A stretch of 64,000 nt of DNA from Rhizobiaceae bacterium. GTDB lineage: Bacteria > Pseudomonadota > Alphaproteobacteria > Rhizobiales > Rhizobiaceae. The notes below the pieces were generated by a model, which had not been told where the DNA came from, ran no database searches, and worked only from the letters and a program-made list of their open reading frames with translations. Of this stretch, positions 19,463-30,644 are shown one piece after another. Every line of letters begins with the position of its first letter. Positions within the stretch are counted from its first letter, which is position 1. Location: contig JAEPMJ010000004.1 in the NCBI GenBank assembly GCA_017644005.1, positions 124,001 to 188,000 of the forward strand. Direction: 5' to 3'. The position numbers and the translations under genes were made by a program.

Positions 19463-20376
19463 AGGCAGTGCCGGTTGCAGGGAGCCGCAGGGGCGGTGGA
19501 ACCGGCGCGTTGCGTACCGGTTTTGTCTTTCCGCGCTATCTGCGGCGGCCGGCGCGCGCCTTTGCCAGGCTGATGGCGGGCGACTACGAACCGCCTCGCT
19601 TTGCGGGCATCACGCTCGTCGCGGGATTTTTCGTCGCCACTGCTCTCTATGGCATCGCACACGGCGGGCACACGTCGGCTGTGCTGTCGACAGTTACCGC
19701 GCGAACGGGTTTTGCGCTGTCCGACGTTCGTGTTTCAGGCAACCGCGAAACGTCGGAAATCGATGTTCTCGGCCAGCTTGATCTGTCCGGATTCACCTCA
19801 CTTATGGGCCTTAACGTGGACAAGGTTCGCGGCGACATCGAATTGCTGCCGTGGATCGAGAGCGCGCGGGTGCGCAAGGTCTACCCCTCGGGGCTCGATA
19901 TCAGCATCACCGAACGCGAGCCTTTCGCAATCTGGCAGCATGGCGAGGCGCTGTCGGTTGTACAGGCTGACGGGCGCGTGATTGCGCCTTTCCGCAACCG
20001 TCGCAATGCGAGCCTTCCGCTGATCATTGGCTCCGGCGCGCCGGAGCGGGCGGCCGAGTTTGTCGGCACGGTTGCGAAATTCCCGACGCTGTCGGCGCGG
20101 GTGAGCGCCTATATTCTCGTCGCCAAGCGCAGATGGGATATCAGGCTGGACAACGGCGTGACGGTGAAGCTGCCGGAGCGCGGCGCTGCTCAGGCACTGG
20201 CCGAGATAGCCGCCCTCGATCGCGAGCAGGCGTTTCTGTCGCGCGGAATTACCGCTGTCGATCTGCGTCTGTCCGATCGTATTGTCGTAGAGCTGCGCGA
20301 CGATGACGCCTCCGTGCTGAGGGCCTCGACCCGCGAACGGCTTGGCATGTCCAAGATTCCGGGGCGGCGCACATGA
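19450..20376 (+). CDS. ftsQ: Cell division protein FtsQ
   Basis: FtsQ is a bitopic divisome scaffold. The 308-residue protein has an Arg-rich cytoplasmic N-terminus of about 50 residues, one transmembrane helix at about 54-71 ([20 protein letters not shown]), a POTRA domain at about 88-158 ([39 protein letters not shown]) and the FtsQ/DivIB beta domain to about 290. The start is GTG 19450, inside ddl. Its stop overlaps the ftsA start by 4 bp. Confidence 0.95.
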   Translation: MFALKAVPVAGSRRGGGTGALRTGFVFPRYLRRPARAFARLMAGDYEPPRFAGITLVAGFFVATALYGIAHGGHTSAVLSTVTARTGFALSDVRVSGNRETSEIDVLGQLDLSGFTSLMGLNVDKVRGDIELLPWIESARVRKVYPSGLDISITEREPFAIWQHGEALSVVQADGRVIAPFRNRRNASLPLIIGSGAPERAAEFVGTVAKFPTLSARVSAYILVAKRRWDIRLDNGVTVKLPERGAAQALAEIAALDREQAFLSRGITAVDLRLSDRIVVELRDDDASVLRASTRERLGMSKIPGRRT

Positions 20377-21683
20377 GCTGGCTCGGAGGACGCAAGGAAA
20401 CGGCAGGGCGCAGGTCGGGTATCGTCACCGCGCTGGACATCGGGTCCAGCAAGATATGCTGTGTGATCGCACGTCTGCAGCCGTGCCAGGACAGCCGGCT
20501 TCTGCCGGGACGTACGCACCAGATACAGGTCATCGGTATCGGACATCAGAAATCGCGCGGCGTGAAATCAGGCGTGATCGTCGATCTCGATCTCGCCGAG
20601 CATGCCGTGCGGCTTGCGGTGGATGCCGCGGAGCGGATGGCAGGGCTGACGGTGGAATCGCTGCTTGTCAGCGTCACGGCCGGGCGCATGCGCTCCGAGG
20701 CGATGTCCGCCACCATCAGACTTCGCGGCCAGGAAGCCGACAAATCCGATATCGCCCAGGTGCTTGCGGCGGGCTCGCGCCAGGCGCTTCAGGCCGAACG
20801 GCAGGTGCTGCATTCCCTGCCGGTCGGTTTCTCGCTTGACGGCGAACGCGGCATTCGCGACCCGCGTGGCATGATCGGCGAGACGCTCGGCGTCGACATG
20901 CATGTGCTGACCGCCGATGCGGCGCCGATCCGCAATCTCGAGCTGTGTGTGAACAGGGCACATCTTTCGGTCGAGCATATGGTCGCAACGCCGTATGCGA
21001 GCGGGCTGGCGGCGCTGGTCGAGGATGAAGCCGACATGGGCGCTGCCTGCATCGATCTCGGCGGCGGTTCGACTACGATATCGATCTTCTCCGGCGGCAA
21101 ATTCATGTACGCCGCCTCGCTTCCAATCGGCGGCAACCACGTGACGGGCGATCTGGCGCGGGGGCTTTCCACGCGCGCCGAGTATGCCGAGCGGCTCAAG
21201 GTCATGCACGGCTCAGCGTTGCCTGAGGGCGGTGACGAACGGGACATGATCACGATTCAGCCGCTCGCCGGCGACGAAATGGACCAGCAGGTGCAGATAC
21301 CGCGCGCGGCCATGAACCGGATCATCCGCGCAAGGGTCGAAGAGACGTTCGAACTGGTGCGTGATCGTATCAACCAATCAGGGCTGGCCGGTACGATCGG
21401 CAAGCGCGTGGTGCTGACGGGCGGTGCCAGCCAGCTTGCAGGATTGCCGGAGACCGCGCGGCGGGTTCTGGGGCGCAACGTCCGCATCGGCCGGCCGCTT
21501 GGCGTGTCGGGGTTGCCGGAGGCAGCCAAAGGGCCGGCATTCGCGTCGGTCGTGGGATTGATGATCTACCCGCAGGCAGCGGGTTTCGAGGGCGCGCGGC
21601 GCGGCCGCTTCGCGCCGACACAGGCAACCGGAACCGGGGGACGGTTCCAGCGCATGGGCCAGTGGCTCAGAGACAGTTTCTAG
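20373..21683 (+). CDS. ftsA: Cell division protein FtsA
   Basis: FtsA is the actin-like ATPase that tethers FtsZ to the membrane. The 436-residue protein has the phosphate-1 motif [14 protein letters not shown], an SHS2/1C insertion around residues 95-180, the phosphate-2 motif [14 protein letters not shown] near 226-239 and the adenosine motif [15 protein letters not shown] near 350. The C-terminal stretch [13 protein letters not shown] is the expected amphipathic membrane-targeting helix. ATG 20373 overlaps ftsQ. A 70-bp gap to ftsZ follows. Confidence 0.97.
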   Translation: MSWLGGRKETAGRRSGIVTALDIGSSKICCVIARLQPCQDSRLLPGRTHQIQVIGIGHQKSRGVKSGVIVDLDLAEHAVRLAVDAAERMAGLTVESLLVSVTAGRMRSEAMSATIRLRGQEADKSDIAQVLAAGSRQALQAERQVLHSLPVGFSLDGERGIRDPRGMIGETLGVDMHVLTADAAPIRNLELCVNRAHLSVEHMVATPYASGLAALVEDEADMGAACIDLGGGSTTISIFSGGKFMYAASLPIGGNHVTGDLARGLSTRAEYAERLKVMHGSALPEGGDERDMITIQPLAGDEMDQQVQIPRAAMNRIIRARVEETFELVRDRINQSGLAGTIGKRVVLTGGASQLAGLPETARRVLGRNVRIGRPLGVSGLPEAAKGPAFASVVGLMIYPQAAGFEGARRGRFAPTQATGTGGRFQRMGQWLRDSF

Positions 21684-21689
21684 TTTTAA

Positions 21690-21700
21690 CGGGATTCCCG
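21690..21700. promoter_or_regulatory. GANTC-containing palindrome in the ftsA-ftsZ gap
   Basis: CGGGATTCCCG (21690-21700) is a palindrome centred on a GATTC site (21693-21697), 54 bp before the ftsZ start. The position suits CcrM-dependent control of ftsZ. A single site is weak evidence. Confidence 0.4.
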
Positions 21701-21753
21701 AACCAGCAAGCCGCTGCGGCGCTGCGGCACGAAAGGCGGAAAGGACGAGGACA

Positions 21754-23394
21754 ATGACTATCAATCTGCAGAAGCCGGACATTACCGAGCTGAAGCCGCG
21801 GATCACCGTCTTTGGTGTTGGCGGCGGCGGCGGCAACGCGGTCAACAACATGATTTCGGCGGGCCTCAAGGGCGTCGATTTCGTGGTCGCAAATACCGAC
21901 GCGCAGGCGTTGACCATGTCGAAGGCGGACCGGCTGATACAGCTGGGCGCGCATGTGACGGAGGGCCTCGGTGCCGGGTCGCAGCCCGAAGTCGGGCGCG
22001 CAGCCGCCGAAGAGTGCATCGACGAAATCGTCGACCATCTTTCGGCGACGCATATGTGCTTTGTCACCGCCGGCATGGGCGGCGGTACCGGTACGGGTGC
22101 TGCCCCTGTCGTGGCACGGGCCGCTCGCGAAAAGGGCATTCTCACGGTGGGCGTGGTCACCAAGCCCTTTCACTTCGAGGGCCAGCGGCGCATGAGCACC
22201 GCGGATCAGGGCATCGAAGATCTGCAGAAATGCGTCGATACGCTAATCGTCATTCCAAACCAGAACCTGTTCAGGATCGCCAATGACAAGACCACCTTCG
22301 CCGACGCTTTCGCGATGGCCGACCAGGTGCTCTATTCGGGTGTTGCCTGCATTACCGACCTGATGGTCAAGGAAGGCCTGATCAACCTCGACTTCGCCGA
22401 CGTCCGTTCGGTGATGCGCGAGATGGGCAAGGCGATGATGGGTACCGGCGAATCGTCGGGTGAGGGCCGCGCAATGGCCGCTGCCGAGGCAGCGATCGCG
22501 AATCCGCTGCTCGACGAAACGTCGATGAAGGGCGCCAAGGGCCTGCTGATTTCGATCACCGGTGGCCGCGACATGACACTGTTTGAGGTCGATGAGGCGG
22601 CAACCCGCATCCGCGAGGAAGTGGATCAGGATGCCAACATCATCCTGGGCGCCACATTCGACGAGGAACTGGAAGGCATCATCCGCGTTTCGGTGGTTGC
22701 AACAGGCATCGACAAGGCGGCTGGCGAGGTCGGTGCTCCGACAACGATCCACCGTCCGTCGCCGAAGCCCGCCCAGCCCATCAAGCAGGAAATACGGCCG
22801 GCCCCCGCACCGCAACTGCAGCCGGCGAAACCGGCGCAGCCTGCCGAGGCAACCGTCACGCAGCAGCCTGCAGGCGGCCAGCCGGCCGATCCCGTAGCGG
22901 AGGCGATTCGTGCTGCCGAAACACCGGCGGAAGCAAAGGCCCAGACCCCCGATGCCGCTTTCAAACCGGTCTCCAAGCTGTTCCAGGCACCGCCGGCCGA
23001 AACGCGGCCGGCCGCGCCGATGCAGCCACATACCCAGGAAGCGCCGCGCATGCCGCGCGTCGAGGATTTTCCTGCGGTCGTGCGGGCCGAGATCGAGGGT
23101 TCCGAAGATGATGCCGATCACGATGCGCGGGGCCCGGTCGGGCTCCTGAAGCGGCTCGCCACCGGCCTTTCGCGTCGCGATGAGGAGCCGCGCCTTACGC
23201 CTGCTCAACCGCGTGAGCCGCGCCTGCGCCAGCCGACCCCGGACACCCGCCGTCAGCATGGGCACGATCCCGACCTTTATGCGCCGCGCCGTGGCCAGCT
23301 TGACGACCAGGGTCGCGCGGTCGCGCAGCCGCGGGCTGCCCAGGACGACGACCAGCTGGAAATCCCCGCCTTTTTGCGACGTCAGGCGAATTAA
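21754..23394 (+). CDS. ftsZ: Cell division GTPase FtsZ, with long C-terminal linker
   Basis: FtsZ is the tubulin-like GTPase that forms the division ring. The protein has 546 residues, compared with about 380 in E. coli. The GTPase core covers residues 15-320, with [14 protein letters not shown] near the start, the tubulin signature [10 protein letters not shown] near residues 109-118 and the T7 loop [11 protein letters not shown]. Residues 330-530 form a Pro/Ala/Gln-rich linker typical of rhizobial FtsZ1. The C-terminal conserved peptide, which binds FtsA, is LEIPAFLRR at the end. An intrinsic terminator follows, which closes the dcw operon. The antisense 389-residue frame is a shadow. Confidence 0.98.
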   Translation: MTINLQKPDITELKPRITVFGVGGGGGNAVNNMISAGLKGVDFVVANTDAQALTMSKADRLIQLGAHVTEGLGAGSQPEVGRAAAEECIDEIVDHLSATHMCFVTAGMGGGTGTGAAPVVARAAREKGILTVGVVTKPFHFEGQRRMSTADQGIEDLQKCVDTLIVIPNQNLFRIANDKTTFADAFAMADQVLYSGVACITDLMVKEGLINLDFADVRSVMREMGKAMMGTGESSGEGRAMAAAEAAIANPLLDETSMKGAKGLLISITGGRDMTLFEVDEAATRIREEVDQDANIILGATFDEELEGIIRVSVVATGIDKAAGEVGAPTTIHRPSPKPAQPIKQEIRPAPAPQLQPAKPAQPAEATVTQQPAGGQPADPVAEAIRAAETPAEAKAQTPDAAFKPVSKLFQAPPAETRPAAPMQPHTQEAPRMPRVEDFPAVVRAEIEGSEDDADHDARGPVGLLKRLATGLSRRDEEPRLTPAQPREPRLRQPTPDTRRQHGHDPDLYAPRRGQLDDQGRAVAQPRAAQDDDQLEIPAFLRRQAN

Positions 23395-23422
23395 CGGGAT
23401 ACCAACCTCCAACCAGCAGAAA

Positions 23423-23444
23423 CGGGCGCGAAAGCGCCCGTTTT
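23423..23444 (+). terminator. Intrinsic terminator after ftsZ
   Basis: CGGGCGC (23423-23429), a GAAA loop and GCGCCCG (23434-23440) make a perfect 7-bp stem followed by TTTT. It closes the dcw transcription unit 28 bp after the ftsZ stop. Confidence 0.85.
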
Positions 23445-23640
23445 GCCGTTCGGAGAGGAAGCCGGCTTACAAAATCGCGGCCATGGTTACATTGGGTAAG
23501 AATCCGTGATTTGGTTCGCTGTTTCCGCGCAATTATCTTTGCGCCGATAAATTGCGAAGCTTCGAGGGGTTGGGCTTCGCGCTCTAAAGTCTGAGTTGAG
23601 CTGTAGTGTACAAGGCGGCAGTCGTGTGTGGGACGGGCCT

Positions 23641-24591
23641 ATGGGGAATGAATTGTTTGATTGTCAAACGACACTGAAGTCGTCAATTTCCGTTTCCGGT
23701 GTCGGTGTCCATAACGGAAAGCCTGTTTCCGTTCAGTTCAGTCCGGCAGATCCGGACACAGGTATCGTCTTTCACGGCCCTTCCGACGGCGCCGACGACC
23801 CTGAAATTCGCGCCAGTGCCGCCGCCATCTCCGGCACCGATCTTTGCACATTGCTGGGTGATCCGCGCGGATTTCATGTCGGCACGGTCGAGCACCTGAT
23901 GGCAGCACTTTTTGCGCTCGGCATCGACAATGTGCATGTCGAGATCGACGGCACGGAGATGCCGATCCTTGATGGCAGCGCGGCCATGTTCGTCGACGCG
24001 TTCGACCAGGCGGGTATCGAGACGCAGGCGGTGCGCCGGCGCTATATTCGCGTGCGCAAACCCGTCCGGATAGAGAATGGTGCGTCCTGGGCGGAATTTC
24101 GCCCTTATGACGGCACACGGTTCGAAGTCGAGATCGACTTCGAAAGCCCGGCGATCGGACGTCAGTCCTTCAAAAGCGATATCGATGCGAAGGTTTTCCG
24201 CCGCGACATCAGCCGCGCGCGCACATTCGGCTTCCTGAAAGACGTGGAGCGGCTGTGGGCAGCAGGCTACGCACTCGGCTCCTCGCTGGAGAATTCGGTG
24301 GTGATCGGCGAAGACCACAAAGTGATCAATGTCGAGGGGCTGCGCTACGAAGACGAGTTCGTGCGTCACAAGACGCTGGATGCCATGGGCGATCTGGCGT
24401 TGGCCGGGGCCAGGTTCATCGGCATGTTCCGCTCCTATCGCGGCGGGCACAAGCTCAATGCCGCCGCGCTGAAGCAGCTGCTTTCGGATTCAAGCGCATT
24501 CGAGATCGTGGAGACGGTGAGCCGTGAGCGCGGCCGCTCCGCTGAAATGGTGCAGGTCAGCGCGCCCGTCTACGCGCCCTGGGCGATCTGA
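23641..24591 (+). CDS. lpxC: UDP-3-O-acyl-N-acetylglucosamine deacetylase LpxC
   Basis: LpxC is the zinc deacetylase for the committed step of lipid A synthesis. The 316-residue protein has the zinc ligands H85 (VEHLMAALF), H243 and D247 (RHKTLDAMGDL), the catalytic-base region GTDLCTLLGD and H270 (RGGHKLN). This is the same spacing as in E. coli LpxC. The start is ATG 23641; the upstream in-frame start at 23596 adds residues not typical of the family. It has its own promoter region between the ftsZ terminator and the gene, with one GANTC site near 23501. Confidence 0.96.
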   Translation: MGNELFDCQTTLKSSISVSGVGVHNGKPVSVQFSPADPDTGIVFHGPSDGADDPEIRASAAAISGTDLCTLLGDPRGFHVGTVEHLMAALFALGIDNVHVEIDGTEMPILDGSAAMFVDAFDQAGIETQAVRRRYIRVRKPVRIENGASWAEFRPYDGTRFEVEIDFESPAIGRQSFKSDIDAKVFRRDISRARTFGFLKDVERLWAAGYALGSSLENSVVIGEDHKVINVEGLRYEDEFVRHKTLDAMGDLALAGARFIGMFRSYRGGHKLNAAALKQLLSDSSAFEIVETVSRERGRSAEMVQVSAPVYAPWAI

Positions 24592-24765
24592 GCCGCGCCG
24601 GTTTCACCATACCAACCGAATGAACTTGCGCGGCGAAACAGCCGTGCCACAAAAATGCGCCATTGAGAGACCATGCGTTGCTCAAGATGGGGCTTTTGTG
24701 GTTTATGACGCTTGTCCTCGCGGTCAGTTTGCGGGGTTTGACGCCACCGGAGGGCGCTTTAGACG

Positions 24766-25626
24766 ATGCCAAGCTTGAAACAGGCGAATAGCGCGACCTG
24801 GCGGGTGAGGTTCGGCGCGTTGCTGGTGGCGATTGCGCCTCTCGGCCTCGCCGCGTGTGGCGAAAAGGACATCGACCTCTCGACCTATGTCGAAAATGTC
24901 GAACCCGCGGACGTACTTTACAATCAGGCACTTGCCAATCTGAGCGAAGGCAAGGTCTCGGAAGCGTCGAAGAAATTCGCCGCGGTCGACCGTCAGCACC
25001 CCTATTCGGAATATGCCCGCAAATCGATGGTGATGGCGACTTTCACCAATTATCGCCAGGGCCAATACGCCGAAGCCATCAATAGCGGCCGGCGTTATGT
25101 CCAGCTTTATCCATCGACGCCTGATGCGGCCTACGCGCAGTACCTCGTCGGCCTCAGCTATTTCCGGCAGATTCGCGACGTGACGCAGGACCAGACGGAA
25201 TCGCAGAAGACGATCGAGGCCATGCAGGAACTGGTCGAGCGCTGGCCCCAATCCGAATATGTCGAAGATGCGCAGACCAAAATACGTTTCGCGCGCGACC
25301 AGCTGGCCGGCAAGGAGATGCAGGTCGGCCGCTATTATCTCGAACGGCGCGAATATATTTCGTCCATCAAGCGCTTCCGCTTCGTGGTTGAAAACTACGC
25401 GAATACGCGTCACGTGGAAGAAGCGCTGGCGCGTCTCGTGGAAGCCTATTATGCGATGGGTCTGGCATCGGAGGCGCAGACGGCTGCCGCGGTTCTGGGG
25501 CACAACTACCCCGAAAGCGAATGGTACAAGGATTCATATACGCTGCTGCAGTCGGGCGGGCTTGAACCACGGGAAAACAGCGGTTCGTGGCTGTCGCGCC
25601 TGAACGTCTTCGGCCGCAGCACCTAG
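24766..25626 (+). CDS. bamD: Outer membrane assembly lipoprotein BamD (ComL)
   Basis: BamD is an essential lipoprotein of the beta-barrel assembly machine. The 286-residue protein has a signal peptide ending in the lipobox LGLAAC, with C31 as the lipidated residue. About five TPR-like helical hairpins follow at 45-265 ([24 protein letters not shown] is the first). The motif [10 protein letters not shown] is typical. It is slightly longer than E. coli BamD (245), mainly at the C-terminus. The gene lies 174 bp after lpxC and 16 bp before recN. I see no other feature in the lpxC-bamD gap. Confidence 0.94.
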   Translation: MPSLKQANSATWRVRFGALLVAIAPLGLAACGEKDIDLSTYVENVEPADVLYNQALANLSEGKVSEASKKFAAVDRQHPYSEYARKSMVMATFTNYRQGQYAEAINSGRRYVQLYPSTPDAAYAQYLVGLSYFRQIRDVTQDQTESQKTIEAMQELVERWPQSEYVEDAQTKIRFARDQLAGKEMQVGRYYLERREYISSIKRFRFVVENYANTRHVEEALARLVEAYYAMGLASEAQTAAAVLGHNYPESEWYKDSYTLLQSGGLEPRENSGSWLSRLNVFGRST

Positions 25627-25642
25627 GCGACATTCGGCACTC

Positions 25643-27319
25643 ATGCTGGCGCATCTGTCGATCCGCGACATCGTCCTGATCGAAAGACTGGATATCGATT
25701 TCGAATCGGGCCTTTCGGTGCTGACCGGGGAAACCGGCGCCGGCAAGTCGATACTGCTGGATGCTCTCTCGCTGGCGCTTGGCGCGCGCGGCGATACGGC
25801 ACTCGTGCGCAACGGCGCGGCACAGGGTCAGGTAACGGCCGTATTCGACGTTCCCGCAAATCACCCGGTGCGTGCGCTGCTGCGCGACAACGCCATCGAT
25901 GACGAAGGCGATGTGATCCTGCGCCGGGTGCAGAGCGCTGATGGAAGGACCCGCGTATTCATCAACGATCAACCGTCGAGCGTCGGCCTGATGCGGGAGA
26001 CGGGCAGGGCGCTCGTCGAGATCCACGGGCAGCATGACGAGCGGGCACTGGTTGATACGGCAATGCACCGCGATCTTCTCGATGCGTTCGGCGGACATTT
26101 GGGCGAAGTGGCGCATGTTGCGGAGTTATGGCGCGCATTACGGGAGGCGGAGCGCTCGCTTGGCCGTCACCGCGCCGCCGTTGAAGCAGCGGCGCGCGAA
26201 GCAGATTTCCTGCGCGCCTCGGTTGCCGAGCTTATCGAGGCCGATCCGCAGCCGGGCGAAGAAACTGAACTGGCCGACAAGCGCGCCGACATGATGCGGG
26301 CGGAAAAATCGGCCAGCGATATTGCCGAAGCGCAGGAGACGCTTTCCGGTGCCGCTTCGCCGGTACCGGCACTGTCTGGGCTGCTTCGCCGGCTGCAGCG
26401 CAAGGCCGCTGACGCCCCGGCGTTGCTCGATCCGATCGTCAAGGCGCTGGACGAGGCCTTGATCGCGCTCGACGGCGCGCAGGCAGCGGCGGATGCGGCA
26501 ATGCGTGCCGCGGAGTTCGACCCCGATGCGCTGGAACGTGCCGAGGAGCGGCTTTTTGCGCTGCGCGCGCTGGCCCGCAAGCACAACGTTCAGGTCGATG
26601 ATCTGGCCGCGCTACGGGATGAAATGGCGGCCAAACTGACGGACCTCGACGCGGGTGCGGAGCGACTCGCGGAACTGGAGAAGAACGCACGGGAGGCCGC
26701 CAGCCGCTATGACGAAGCGGCCGCTGGACTTTCGCAGCTGCGCCGCGCCACCGGCGGCAATCTGGTCAAAGCAGTGGCAGCCGAACTGCCGGCTCTGAAG
26801 CTCGAACGTGCGGAGTTTATCGTCGAAGTGGCGAGTGCAGCGGACGACCGTTCCGAAACCGGAATTGATTCGGTCGAGTTCTGGGTGCGTACCAATCCGG
26901 GCACGCGGGCAGGGCCAATGATGAAGGTGGCTTCAGGTGGCGAACTCTCGCGCTTCCTTCTGGCGTTGAAGGTGGCGCTTGCCGACCGCGGGTCGGCGCC
27001 TACGCTGGTTTTCGACGAAATCGACACCGGTGTTGGCGGTGCGGTGGCCGATGCCATCGGACAGCGGCTGGCGCGGCTTTCCGACAAGATACAGGTGCTT
27101 ACCGTAACCCACGCGCCGCAGGTTGCCGCCCGGGCCCGCGCGCATTTCCTCATCTCGAAAAGCGGCGGCGAAGATCGCGTGGTGACCGGCGTTCACGAAA
27201 TTGACGGAGCCGGCCGGCAGGAAGAGCTGGCGCGCATGCTTGCCGGTGCGACGATTACCGATGAAGCGCGGGCGGCGGCTGGCCGGCTTTTGAAGGAAAA
27301 TCCGGCCGTCGCAAACTGA
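25643..27319 (+). CDS. recN: DNA repair protein RecN
   Basis: RecN is an SMC-like ATPase that acts at DNA double-strand breaks. The 558-residue protein has Walker A GETGAGKS at 29-36, a long coiled-coil-rich middle (about 150-360, Ala/Glu/Arg-rich), the ABC signature region KVASGGELSRFLLALK near 425-440 and Walker B TLVFDEIDTGVGG near 453-465. A VTHAPQVAARA segment follows as the His switch. I see no obvious LexA-type box in the 16-bp gap after bamD, so any SOS control would have to act further upstream. Confidence 0.96.
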   Translation: MLAHLSIRDIVLIERLDIDFESGLSVLTGETGAGKSILLDALSLALGARGDTALVRNGAAQGQVTAVFDVPANHPVRALLRDNAIDDEGDVILRRVQSADGRTRVFINDQPSSVGLMRETGRALVEIHGQHDERALVDTAMHRDLLDAFGGHLGEVAHVAELWRALREAERSLGRHRAAVEAAAREADFLRASVAELIEADPQPGEETELADKRADMMRAEKSASDIAEAQETLSGAASPVPALSGLLRRLQRKAADAPALLDPIVKALDEALIALDGAQAAADAAMRAAEFDPDALERAEERLFALRALARKHNVQVDDLAALRDEMAAKLTDLDAGAERLAELEKNAREAASRYDEAAAGLSQLRRATGGNLVKAVAAELPALKLERAEFIVEVASAADDRSETGIDSVEFWVRTNPGTRAGPMMKVASGGELSRFLLALKVALADRGSAPTLVFDEIDTGVGGAVADAIGQRLARLSDKIQVLTVTHAPQVAARARAHFLISKSGGEDRVVTGVHEIDGAGRQEELARMLAGATITDEARAAAGRLLKENPAVAN

Positions 27320-27392
27320 CAGTAGAATTGGTCGATAACGTCGCTTGCCTATCCAAATCCGGCGTCCGCCGGGCTAAGGTCCTGGCACGTGA

Positions 27393-29525
<2,133 letters not shown>

Positions 29526-29610
29526 AACCGGCGCGCAACATCAATCAAACCAATCGATGCCTCAACGGAATTCGTATGACATGGCAGCCATACTGTCCTA
29601 TTGAATCGTC

Positions 29611-30345
29611 ATGTCCGAGAATATTGACTTCAACGATACTGGCGCCGAATTCCGTCGCGGCATGCGCCGGTCTATCCCGGTCGTGATCGCTGCGGCGCCG
29701 TTCGGGCTGCTGTTCGGTGCGCTCGCGGTCAGCAATGGTCTGACCGTCGGCGAGGCCGTGCTGATGAGCGCTACCATCTATGCGGGCGCCAGCCAGATGG
29801 TCGGTATTGAGCTCTTCGGACAGGACCTGGCGCCCTGGGTTGTGGTGTTGTCTGTTTTCGCGGTGAATTTCCGCCATGTGCTTTATTCGGCGGTTTCGGG
29901 CCGGGTGACGCGGCACTGGTCGACCCTGAAACGCTACTTCGCCTTCTTCTTTCTCACCGATCCGCAATTCGCGGAGGCGGAGCGGCGCGTGACGGAGCGC
30001 AGGCCGGTCACGTTTGCCTGGTATATGGGACTGGCATTGCCGATTTACCTGTTCTGGATTGCCGTCGCGCTGCTCGGCGCGCTTTTCGGCCAGATCATTC
30101 CCAACCCCGCAGCATTAGGAATCGACTTCCTGCTCCCGCTCTATTTTCTGGGTCTCGTGATGGAGTTTCGCGAAAGGCCGCTATGGCTTCCAGTTGTCGC
30201 GGTCAGCGCCATAGCCTCGATCGCCGCCTATTACTCGATCGGCTCGCCCTGGCATGTTTCCGTCGGCGCGGTCGTAGGCATTCTGCTTGCAGCGGTGTGG
30301 CCCGCGCAGGGAACGGCCAGCGAGATCGAAGAGGGACGGGCATGA
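29611..30345 (+). CDS. azlC: AzlC-type branched-chain amino acid exporter, large subunit
   Basis: This 244-residue AzlC-family membrane protein has about five to six hydrophobic segments and the family motifs RSIPVVIAAAPFGLLFGALAV and SATIYAGASQMVGIELF. With AzlD it forms a two-part exporter that can remove valine and related amino acids. The start is ATG 29611. The last codons overlap azlD (ATGA). An 11-bp palindrome ATGGCAGCCAT (29581-29591) stands 19 bp before the start and may be an operator. Substrate specificity is inferred from the family. Confidence 0.9.
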   Translation: MSENIDFNDTGAEFRRGMRRSIPVVIAAAPFGLLFGALAVSNGLTVGEAVLMSATIYAGASQMVGIELFGQDLAPWVVVLSVFAVNFRHVLYSAVSGRVTRHWSTLKRYFAFFFLTDPQFAEAERRVTERRPVTFAWYMGLALPIYLFWIAVALLGALFGQIIPNPAALGIDFLLPLYFLGLVMEFRERPLWLPVVAVSAIASIAAYYSIGSPWHVSVGAVVGILLAAVWPAQGTASEIEEGRA

Positions 30346-30641
30346 CTACGACGGTGTGGATCATCCTGGCAGGCGCGGTGGTCACGTTCCTTACCCGTAT
30401 TGGCGGCGATCTGGTGCTGTCGCGGTTCGAGCGCATTCACCCGCGTTTAGAGGCTGCCCTCAATGCCGTTCCGGCGGCGGTTCTGACCACGCTTGTGGCA
30501 CCCGTGGCAACGACCGGCGGTATTGCAGAGGCGGCGTCTCTTGTGGTTGCAGGCGGGATATTCCTGCGTGGCGGCGGTATGATGGCGGGCTTCGTTGCGG
30601 GTGCTGCAGTTCTCATAGCATTGCGCAACCTGATCGGCTGA
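30342..30641 (+). CDS. azlD: AzlD-type branched-chain amino acid exporter, small subunit
   Basis: This is a 99-residue hydrophobic AzlD-family partner with four predicted membrane segments: WIILAGAVVTFLTRIGGD, LNAVPAAVLTTLVAP, AASLVVAGGIFLRGGG and GFVAGAAVLIALRNLIG. The TRIGGD motif after the first helix is family-typical. ATG 30342 overlaps the azlC stop by 4 bp, implying coupled translation and a 1:1 complex. It is convergent with the aminopeptidase gene, with only 3 bp between the stops. Confidence 0.92.
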   Translation: MTTTVWIILAGAVVTFLTRIGGDLVLSRFERIHPRLEAALNAVPAAVLTTLVAPVATTGGIAEAASLVVAGGIFLRGGGMMAGFVAGAAVLIALRNLIG

Positions 30642-30644
30642 GTT

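Noticed and set aside
22243..23412. A 389-residue open frame on the minus strand
   Set aside because: It is antisense to ftsZ, Arg-rich and has no domain.
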